Source: Bacillota bacterium
GTDB lineage: Bacteria; Bacillota_I; Bacilli_A; RFN20; CAG-826
DNA length: 5,032 nucleotides
Reading direction: 5' to 3'
NCBI GenBank assembly: GCA_023457325.1
Contig: JAEWLX010000020.1
Coordinates: 1-5,032, forward strand
The notes below the pieces were generated by a model, which was not told the DNA's origin, ran no database searches, and was given only the letters and a program-made list of their open reading frames with translations. The translations under genes were made by a program, and so were the position numbers. Every line of letters begins with the position of its first letter. Within the stretch, counting starts at the first letter, position 1. Positions 1 through 5,032 of the stretch are shown here, in pieces.

Positions 1-139
1 AAAATGCCAAGGCGGTTTCTGTCAACCAGCCATCGTCACATATCTTAGCGAGTATTATCGAGTTGATTTGACGGATGTCTTATATGACAAAGGCGGGTCC
101 AACATTTTAAGGTGTTCAACTAAGGAGTGCAAATTATGA
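1..139 (+). CDS. C-terminal end of a GlpA-like NAD(P)/FAD-dependent oxidoreductase with BFD-type [2Fe-2S] domain (5' truncated)
   Basis: The gene enters from the left edge in the frame whose first whole codon is at base 2, and it stops at TGA 137-139. The readable 45 residues begin KCQGGFCQP and end RCSTKECKL. CQGGFC is the signature of the last two cluster-ligating cysteines of a bacterioferritin-associated-ferredoxin-like (BFD) [2Fe-2S] domain. Such a domain closes GlpA-type FAD-dependent glycerol-3-phosphate dehydrogenases and related oxidoreductases. The FAD-binding body would lie outside the window. The stop overlaps the start of the next flavoprotein gene by ATGA, so the two are translationally coupled and probably make subunits of one complex. 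The tail also carries a CX4C cysteine pair three residues from its end. The exact substrate (glycerol-3-phosphate, a 2-hydroxyacid or other) cannot be told from this fragment, so no gene symbol is given. Confidence 0.8.
   Translation, partial: KCQGGFCQPAIVTYLSEYYRVDLTDVLYDKGGSNILRCSTKECKL
122..127 (+). promoter_or_regulatory. Shine-Dalgarno AAGGAG that fixes the start of the second flavoprotein at 136
   Basis: AAGGAG lies 8 bases before ATG 136. A possible upstream GTG start at 127 in the same frame would use the last base of this motif as its own first base, and it would add only MQI before the conserved flavoprotein start. The ATG at 136 is therefore the better start. It forms an ATGA overlap with the stop of the preceding gene. 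Confidence 0.8.
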
Positions 140-1392
140 TAAAGCGCGATTTAGTGATTATCGGTGGTGGATCAGCGGGGATGGCCGCAGCGATTGGTGC
201 CTATGATGATGGTGTTAGAGATATCATTATTATCGAAAAAGGTATGCAACTTGGCGGTATTTTAAATCAATGTATTCATAATGGTTTTGGCCTAGAAGAA
301 TTTAAAGAACAACTAACTGGTCCGGAATTTATGAGTCGTCTTGCCGTTGAAATTCGCAAAAGAAAAATTGAAGTTCGTTTTCAATCTAATGTTCTTAATT
401 TGACAAAAGATAAGGTTGTTACCTATTCAAATTCAATTGAAGGGGTTGTTAAAATTCAGGCTAAAGCTGTTATTTTAGCAACTGGTTGTTATGAACGAAG
501 TGCCGGTGCTATTCAAATTCCTGGCGAGCGCCCGAGCGGAATCATCACCGCCGGGACAGCGCAGCTATATTTAAACGAGATGGGAGCCCTTGTTGGTAAG
601 CGCGTCTTCGTCCTCGGAAGTGGTGATATCGGGCTTATTATGGCGCGACGTCTGACCCTCGAGGGGGCTAAAGTTCTCGGCGTCAGTGAAATTATGCCTT
701 ATAGTAATGGTTTAAATCACAACATCGTTCAATGTCTTCATGATTTCGACATTCCTTTATACTTATCACATACCGTGACGAAAACGATAGGCAAAAGTCG
801 TTTAGAAAAAATTGAGATTAGTCAAGTTGATGACAATTTCAATCCGATTCCCGGCACGGAAAAAATATTTGAAGTTGATACCCTCTTATTATCGATCGGA
901 CTCATTCCTAGCAATGATTTATTAAAAAAACTTGGCTTGCCTGTTTCAAAAGCACGAGGAGCGGTTGTCGATGAGCATTATATGAGTGATATTCCCGGTA
1001 TCTTTAGTACCGGCAATGTCCTTCATGTCCATGATTTAGTTGATTATGTCACCGCTGAGTCGCGTTCGTGCGGAAAAGGCGCAGCCGCTTATATTTATGA
1101 TAAATGGGATTTAAATGCGCCTTGCTTTAATGTTTCGCCAGGAAAGAATATCCTATATGTCGTCCCGCATCGCGTTCGCCTTGCTAATCTTGAAGATCAC
1201 TTGACGATCAAATTTAGAGTTAACAAACCTTTGAAAAATCAAGTTTTGACTTTTACTTTTAACGGTCAAGTTATTAAAAAAATCATCAAACCGATTATAA
1301 TTCCTAGCGAAATGCAAAAAGTTCGTTTGCCTAAGGAATTATTTGCGACACAAGTCGGTGAACTAATCGTCTCAACGGAGGATAGAACATGA
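136..1392 (+). CDS. FAD/NAD(P)-dependent pyridine nucleotide-disulphide-type oxidoreductase (GlpA/DUF1667-associated)
   Basis: This is a 418-residue cytosolic flavoprotein. An N-terminal Rossmann motif GGGSAG (residues 10-15) with E34 at the end of the second strand binds FAD. GGILNQC (C46) follows, then ATGCYER (115-121). A second dinucleotide motif, GSGDIG (161-166), should bind NAD(P)H. The late FAD motif is GIFSTGNVLHVHDLVD (288-303). Residues from about 335 to 418 form a beta-rich tail with VPHRV and IPSEM motifs, as in full-length members of this family. The start at 136 is chosen from Shine-Dalgarno spacing. The gene overlaps both neighbours by ATGA: a GlpA-like protein with a BFD domain before it and a DUF1667 protein after it. 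This trio recurs in Firmicutes, often near glycerol kinase, and is usually annotated as NAD(FAD)-dependent dehydrogenase. I infer that it passes electrons between NAD(P)H, FAD and the iron-sulfur partners. The substrate is not proven. Bases 481-680 are markedly richer in GC than the rest of the gene. Confidence 0.9.
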   Translation: MIKRDLVIIGGGSAGMAAAIGAYDDGVRDIIIIEKGMQLGGILNQCIHNGFGLEEFKEQLTGPEFMSRLAVEIRKRKIEVRFQSNVLNLTKDKVVTYSNSIEGVVKIQAKAVILATGCYERSAGAIQIPGERPSGIITAGTAQLYLNEMGALVGKRVFVLGSGDIGLIMARRLTLEGAKVLGVSEIMPYSNGLNHNIVQCLHDFDIPLYLSHTVTKTIGKSRLEKIEISQVDDNFNPIPGTEKIFEVDTLLLSIGLIPSNDLLKKLGLPVSKARGAVVDEHYMSDIPGIFSTGNVLHVHDLVDYVTAESRSCGKGAAAYIYDKWDLNAPCFNVSPGKNILYVVPHRVRLANLEDHLTIKFRVNKPLKNQVLTFTFNGQVIKKIIKPIIIPSEMQKVRLPKELFATQVGELIVSTEDRT

Positions 1393-1733
1393 AAGAATTA
1401 ATTTGTATCCTTTGTCCCCGTGGCTGTCGTTTGCAAGTTGATGATGAGTTAAATGTAACAGGCAATTTTTGCCCGCGTGGTATTGCATACGCCAGAACGG
1501 AGATGACAAATCCAACGCGAGTATTAACATCAACAGTTAAAATCAAATCGAAAAACGCTGTTCGGCTCAGCGTCAAAACAAGTCAAGCTGTCCCAAAGGG
1601 AAAAATGTTTGATTGTATGAGCGAACTTGATAAAGTAATGGTAGAAGCACCAATTCATATTGGTGATGTTGTAATACATAATATCTGCGATACTGGGGTC
1701 AATGTTGTTGCCACCAAAGATATAGAGGAGTAA
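1389..1733 (+). CDS. DUF1667 small four-cysteine protein, probable Fe-S or metal-binding redox subunit
   Basis: This 114-residue protein has an N-terminal cysteine module with C6, C9, C13 and C28 (CILCPRGC, then GNFCPRG). That pattern matches the four conserved cysteines of the DUF1667 family and is suited to an iron-sulfur cluster or zinc. The rest follows the family pattern: a YARTEMTNPTRVLTSTVKI segment (34-52), the VKTSQAVPK strand (62-70), and a C-terminal GDVVIHNICDTGVNVVAT segment (92-109). Further cysteines, C76 and C100, are outside the main module. There is no signal peptide or membrane segment. GGAGGA at 1377-1382 sits 6 bases before the start, and the ATGA overlap couples it to the flavoprotein upstream. 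Together with the GlpA-like and FAD proteins it probably forms a three-subunit dehydrogenase. The biochemical role of DUF1667 is not established, so the electron-transfer role is inference from cysteines and context. Confidence 0.88.
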   Translation: MKELICILCPRGCRLQVDDELNVTGNFCPRGIAYARTEMTNPTRVLTSTVKIKSKNAVRLSVKTSQAVPKGKMFDCMSELDKVMVEAPIHIGDVVIHNICDTGVNVVATKDIEE

Positions 1734-1736
1734 TGT

Positions 1737-2273
1737 ATGAAAGTCTTAATTGCCAGCGATATTCATGGTTCAATGTTTTATGCTGAAGAGTTAAAACGTG
1801 TCATTAACCAAGAAAAACCGGATCTCATCGCCTTATTAGGCGACTTCTTATATTCCGGACCCCGTAATCCCGTCAAAGAAGATTATAGTCCGAAAGCGGT
1901 TGTCGATATCTTAACTCTTTTCCGTGACAAAATTATTGCTGTGCGCGGTAATTGCGATGCCGATATCGATGTTGATGTTTTGCCCTTTGCATTGCCAAGG
2001 CAAAATGAAATTGTTGTTAATAATCGTCGCCTCGTTTTGATTCATGGCGACAATATGAATTTAGAAGCTTTAAAGTTAAAAAAAGGCGATGTCTTAATGT
2101 ATGGACATACGCATTTACCACAACTTGCTTCGGTTGATGGTGTAACCATCTTAAATCCTGGTTCACTATCGTTCCCTAAAGGTGGTTACCCTCACACATA
2201 CATGTTACTTGACGAAAACGAAGTGCGGCTTGTCGATTTAGCGGGTCGGACTTTAGAAGTTAAGAGTTTATAA
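1737..2273 (+). CDS. yfcE: YfcE/MJ0936-family metallophosphoesterase (phosphodiesterase)
   Basis: This 178-residue calcineurin-like phosphoesterase is close to the roughly 180 residues usual for the YfcE/MJ0936 family. All expected metal-site motifs are present in order: DIHG (D8, H10), GDF (D36), GNCD (N72, D74), HGD (H103) and GHTH (H124, H126), followed by the family's NPGS (140-143). These build a two-metal centre. Characterised relatives hydrolyse artificial phosphodiesters with Mn2+, and their natural substrate is uncertain. It is cytosolic, with no signal peptide. GAGGAG at 1725-1730, inside the end of the upstream gene, lies 6 bases before the ATG, and only 3 bases separate the genes. 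The RNase J gene starts 11 bases after its stop. The operon position between redox genes and a ribonuclease does not itself reveal the substrate; a role in nucleotide or RNA-end processing would be speculation. Confidence 0.92.
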   Translation: MKVLIASDIHGSMFYAEELKRVINQEKPDLIALLGDFLYSGPRNPVKEDYSPKAVVDILTLFRDKIIAVRGNCDADIDVDVLPFALPRQNEIVVNNRRLVLIHGDNMNLEALKLKKGDVLMYGHTHLPQLASVDGVTILNPGSLSFPKGGYPHTYMLLDENEVRLVDLAGRTLEVKSL

Positions 2274-2284
2274 GGAAATTAATA

Positions 2285-3961
2285 ATGGAAGACAAAATTA
2301 GAGTATTTGCGTTAGGCGGTCTTGATGAAGACGGCAAAAATTTACAAGTCGTCGAAATTAACGACGATATTTTCGTAATTGAATGTGGGATTCGCTTTCC
2401 CGACAAGACGACACCAGGAATTGATTATATCATTCCTGATTTTGACTATTTACGAAAAAATAAACAGCGGGTCAAAGCTTATATCCTGACTCATGGTCAC
2501 GATGATGAAATTGGGGCTTTGCCTTATATCCATAAGCAAGTTCCAGCGCCTATTTATGGAAGCGATGTCACTTTGACGATGGTACGATCCTTTTTCGACC
2601 ATATTCGCTTTGATGCATCACACCTTGATTTACGAGTCGTAAAACCAACGAGTGATGTCATGATTGCCGGAAGAATGTTTCACTTTTTCCATACTGCTCA
2701 TAACATTGCTGAATCGATGGGAGTGGCGATTGATACCTCGCTAGGAAATGTTGTTTTTACTGGCGATTACGTCGTCGAAAATAATGCCTCTGATAATTAT
2801 CTTCACGACATGAACGCAATCGCAAGGATTGCAGAAAAAGAAACTGTTTTATTGATGACCGAATCAAGCTATGCCGACCGGCTTGGTTATACGGCACCAA
2901 AGTATAAAATTACTCCTCTTTTGTCACAATTTATCGAAGAAGTTAAAGGCCGTTTGTTCATCGCCCTTTTCTCTCGTAACATCTATAATATAGATGAGAT
3001 TATTAATCTTGCCGTAAAAACCCGCAAGAAAATCGTTTTTTATGATAGTGAAACGGCCGATATTTTTAAGGATATGCAAAAGGTTAATCAACTTATTATT
3101 CCTAAAAATAATTATGTCGCAATTGAAGATGTTAATCGCATTCGGGCGAATGAAACAATCGTCTTAATGTGTGGCTTTGGCGATCGCCTATTTAAAAAGA
3201 TCGCCAACCTTGCCAATGGTCTTCAAGAAGATCGGCGCATTATCTTAAATCCAAGTGATACATTTGTCGTGGCCGCGCCGGCTAGTCCAAACGTTGAGGC
3301 CCTTGCCACGCAAGCAATTGACGACCTTTATCGTTCAGGCGTCAAGGTTAAGGCACTTGGTAAAAAAGATATCTTAAAAATGCACGCCTCCGAAGAAGAT
3401 ATTAAGATGGTTGTCGCCACCTTAAAACCGAAATATTACTTACCAGTAAAAGGTAGTTATCGCCATTTATTAGCTAACGCTCATTTAGTGCTAGGCATGG
3501 GCCTAAAACTCAGCCATCAAAACGTCTTTGTTCTCGACAATGGCATGGTTTTAGAAATTACCAAAGAACGCGCTAAAATTTTACAAGAACCAGTTAAAGT
3601 CGGCGACTTATTAATCGACGGCAAAGGCATCGGCGATGTCGAGGGCGGTGTTATTACTGAACGCCAGCAATTAAGCGATGATGGTGTCGTTGTCCTCGGC
3701 GTGACTATTTCCAAAGCAAGTCGCCAGATAATTGCTGGTCCTGATGTGCAAATGCGGGGTTTTGTCTTTTTAAAAGACTCCGACACAATTTTAAAAGAAG
3801 TAACAAAAATTTTCCTGTCTGTTGTTAAGGAAGGAATTAGTCGTAACAACTATCGCCTTTTTGATATTGAAAACGCTGCTAATGATGCCATTTTCCGCTA
3901 TATTCGCCGCGCCAATGGCAAAAATCCGATGATCTTGCCGTTAATTATCGAGATTGATTAA
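2285..3961 (+). CDS. rnjB: Ribonuclease J family protein, J2-like with a degenerate second metal site
   Basis: At 558 residues this has the normal RNase J length and architecture: metallo-beta-lactamase core, inserted beta-CASP domain (about 210-360), late beta-lactamase motifs, then a C-terminal domain starting near LLIDGKGIGDV (442-452) and including RGFVF (491-495). RNase J is a cytosolic 5'-3' exo- and endoribonuclease for mRNA decay and rRNA maturation, and in Firmicutes often a J1/J2 heteromer. Here H70, H72, D74, H139 and D161 are kept. The motif normally HxHxDH ends in E75, and the histidine of PVHGEYR is K389. The DSTNAERPG, FASNxxRI and GSQGEP motifs are altered to ESSYADRLG, FSRNIYNI and GFGDRL. 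This matches a catalytically weak J2-type paralog. In Bacillus subtilis rnjB lies shortly upstream of spoIIIE, as here ftsK follows. TAAGGA at 2271-2276, overlapping the preceding stop, is 8 bases from the ATG. The family is certain; the J2 assignment is less so. Confidence 0.93.
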   Translation: MEDKIRVFALGGLDEDGKNLQVVEINDDIFVIECGIRFPDKTTPGIDYIIPDFDYLRKNKQRVKAYILTHGHDDEIGALPYIHKQVPAPIYGSDVTLTMVRSFFDHIRFDASHLDLRVVKPTSDVMIAGRMFHFFHTAHNIAESMGVAIDTSLGNVVFTGDYVVENNASDNYLHDMNAIARIAEKETVLLMTESSYADRLGYTAPKYKITPLLSQFIEEVKGRLFIALFSRNIYNIDEIINLAVKTRKKIVFYDSETADIFKDMQKVNQLIIPKNNYVAIEDVNRIRANETIVLMCGFGDRLFKKIANLANGLQEDRRIILNPSDTFVVAAPASPNVEALATQAIDDLYRSGVKVKALGKKDILKMHASEEDIKMVVATLKPKYYLPVKGSYRHLLANAHLVLGMGLKLSHQNVFVLDNGMVLEITKERAKILQEPVKVGDLLIDGKGIGDVEGGVITERQQLSDDGVVVLGVTISKASRQIIAGPDVQMRGFVFLKDSDTILKEVTKIFLSVVKEGISRNNYRLFDIENAANDAIFRYIRRANGKNPMILPLIIEID

Positions 3962-3963
3962 GC

Positions 3964-3977
3964 AAGCATTAATGCTT
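3964..3977. terminator. Perfect palindrome followed by T residues after the RNase J gene; possible weak terminator
   Basis: AAGCATTAATGCTT is a perfect 14-base inverted repeat starting 3 bases after the RNase J stop, and it runs into TTTT (3976-3979). As RNA it could fold as a 5-bp AAGCA/TGCTT stem with a TTAA loop and a short U tract. The stem is short and AT-rich, so a strong intrinsic terminator is unlikely. An operator for a dimeric regulator of ftsK is an alternative. Both readings are inference from symmetry and place. Confidence 0.3.
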
Positions 3978-4016
3978 TTAGCGCCAATAAGTTCTTTTAA
4001 TTTTTTGACGCGCAAG

Positions 4017-4022
4017 TATAAT
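4017..4022 (+). promoter_or_regulatory. Candidate -10 element (TATAAT) for ftsK
   Basis: TATAAT matches the sigma-A -10 consensus exactly and lies in the intergenic gap, 15 bases before the ftsK ATG. The -35 position is poor: TTTTAA at 3995-4000 with a 16-base spacer shares three of six bases with TTGACA. A better -35 match, TTGACG at 4005-4010, is too close to pair with this -10. Transcription from this element would begin near 4028-4030 and leave only an 8-10 base leader. Confidence 0.4.
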
Positions 4023-4037
4023 TACATGTAAGCACTC

Positions 4038-5032
4038 ATGAAAAAAACACGTGAGATAAAACCAGTATCTAAAGAATCGATGCTCGGCGTCATCGGATTG
4101 ATGATCGCTTTAATTGCCGTCATCGCGATTTTGTCACCTCTTCCCCAAGGGACACAAGGTATCGCCCGCATATCGGTGTCGATTTTTGGTTCTTTTGGTT
4201 TTTGGGCTTTCTTTATCGCTTTGTTTTCTTTTGGCGTTTATTTGATGTTTAGTCGTAAACTATTCAAAATTCGCTTCGACATAAGTCTGGTCGGCATGGT
4301 TGTTTTTGTCTTTGCTTTTTTAGCGCTTACTTCAAATTTAATCGTTTCCGAAGCTGAACATTTGCGAGTTGATAATTTCATCGCTCTTTTTCAAAAACGG
4401 ATGCCAGACACCTCAGCCGGCGTAATCTTCAGCGTTGAAACTGGTGGGGGATATATCGGCTTTTTCTTAGCGGCCCTTTTCAATTATTTGTCCCGCATCG
4501 GAGCAATTATTATCACGAGTCTAATTTTACTATTTGGCGTTGGTCTTATTTTTAATCGTCAAGTCAAAGTCGTGTACATTCGCCTCAAAGAGAAGCGAAA
4601 AAAACACAAAGAACAAGCCTACTATTACAAAGAGATTAGAAAAGAAAAACCCGATAAATTCGAAGATATTGTTTTTCAAGAAAATAAAAAAGCAACAGCT
4701 CCGATTCCTTCCGTTAATGAAAAGCCTGTTATCGCTTCACCTAAACAACCAGATATTATCGTCGCTCCTAAACCAAGCGTAATTTCTAAAGTTGAGCCAA
4801 GTCGTGATGATGGAGCAAGGGCCCAAGTTTATCCTGATGTAACCCCGGTGACAAAACCTGCACCGGATGCCCAAGCCATTCCCCCTTATCGTCCTGGCAA
4901 TGGTGATTTAGACTTTCAAGTCAAATCGTTTAGCGGTAATCAAGGGCTTCGCAAGGCAGTCTTTTTTATGGATGGCGATCAAGCGCCACAAGCAAGGCCT
5001 GAACAACAAACCTATGTTCGCGCCACTCTTCC
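4038..5032 (+). CDS. ftsK: FtsK/SpoIIIE-family DNA translocase, N-terminal membrane domain and linker (3' truncated)
   Basis: The frame stays open from ATG 4038 to the window edge, giving 331 residues, then two bases of the next codon. A short basic N-terminus is followed by hydrophobic segments near residues 15-33, 48-70 and 83-102. A GGGYIG turn (136-141) with a hydrophobic stretch follows, and a last membrane segment lies near 155-173. This is the 4TM membrane domain of FtsK/SpoIIIE, which anchors the translocase at the division septum. Next comes a strongly basic stretch (174-204), then a proline/lysine/glutamine-rich linker. The RecA-like motor and DNA-reading gamma domain would lie beyond the window, so their presence is unverified. 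The start is bounded by an in-frame TAA at 4029-4031; M15 is the only other early start and would shorten the basic N-terminus before the first membrane segment. No good Shine-Dalgarno precedes the ATG, unlike the upstream genes. FtsK clears chromosome DNA from the closing septum; a sporulation role cannot be judged here. Confidence 0.88.
   Translation, partial: MKKTREIKPVSKESMLGVIGLMIALIAVIAILSPLPQGTQGIARISVSIFGSFGFWAFFIALFSFGVYLMFSRKLFKIRFDISLVGMVVFVFAFLALTSNLIVSEAEHLRVDNFIALFQKRMPDTSAGVIFSVETGGGYIGFFLAALFNYLSRIGAIIITSLILLFGVGLIFNRQVKVVYIRLKEKRKKHKEQAYYYKEIRKEKPDKFEDIVFQENKKATAPIPSVNEKPVIASPKQPDIIVAPKPSVISKVEPSRDDGARAQVYPDVTPVTKPAPDAQAIPPYRPGNGDLDFQVKSFSGNQGLRKAVFFMDGDQAPQARPEQQTYVRATL

Noticed and set aside
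127..135. GTG start at 127 adding three residues to the second flavoprotein
   Set aside because: The GTG overlaps the AAGGAG Shine-Dalgarno that serves ATG 136, and the conserved protein begins just after 136.
1331..1576. Minus-strand open frame of 81 codons
   Set aside because: It lies across the end of the flavoprotein and the cysteine module of the DUF1667 gene, both well supported on the plus strand, and shows no recognisable motif.
2489..2506. Sequencing error as explanation for the altered HxHxDH motif
   Set aside because: The frame is intact, several independent active-site positions across 900 bases are altered together, and J2-type paralogs are known to diverge there.
3517..3849. 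Minus-strand open frame of 110 codons
   Set aside because: It lies wholly within conserved RNase J coding sequence and looks like an antisense shadow with a low-complexity Ser/Thr/Pro-rich translation.
4029..4032. TAAG as a ribosome binding site for ftsK
   Set aside because: It is only four bases and, aligned to the anti-Shine-Dalgarno, is placed too near the ATG to work well.
4534..4782. Plus-strand open frame of 82 codons
   Set aside because: It is an alternate frame of the ftsK linker; its lysine-rich translation comes from the A-rich linker DNA.

Overview
The window reads as an ordinary chromosomal segment of a low-GC Bacillota (Firmicutes) bacterium. GC is roughly 40% overall. TGA is used as a stop codon and TGG encodes the tryptophans, so the standard bacterial code applies and a Mycoplasma-type code is excluded. 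The style of the RNase J N-terminus (a 'GGLDEDGKN' opening) and an RNase J gene lying next to ftsK/spoIIIE suggest Erysipelotrichia or an Acholeplasma/RF39-like lineage of Bacilli. That placement is an inference. I see no mobile elements, CRISPR array, tRNA or rRNA.

All genes are on the plus strand. Positions 1-139 are the tail of a GlpA-like FAD oxidoreductase carrying a BFD-type [2Fe-2S] domain. It overlaps by ATGA a second FAD/NAD(P) oxidoreductase (136-1392), which overlaps by ATGA a small four-cysteine DUF1667 protein (1389-1733). These three very probably make one flavin/iron-sulfur redox complex, often found with glycerol genes. A YfcE/MJ0936-type metallophosphoesterase (1737-2273) and a ribonuclease J paralog (2285-3961) follow after 3 and 11 bases. 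Each of the four downstream genes has a good Shine-Dalgarno, so all five are probably cotranscribed.

A 76-base gap (3962-4037) separates this cluster from the start of an FtsK/SpoIIIE DNA translocase (4038 to the window end). Only the membrane domain and the linker of the translocase are inside the window. The gap holds a perfect 14-base palindrome followed by T residues, then a consensus TATAAT very close to the ftsK start.

The most notable biology is the RNase J copy. One half of its two-metal centre is altered (HxHxDH reads HxHxDE, and the late PVHGEYR motif reads PVKGSYR), and several phosphate/RNA-pocket motifs are also divergent. It therefore looks like a J2-type partner subunit with weak or no catalysis. 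I found no convincing new system; the window is mostly housekeeping genes with a few details worth checking.
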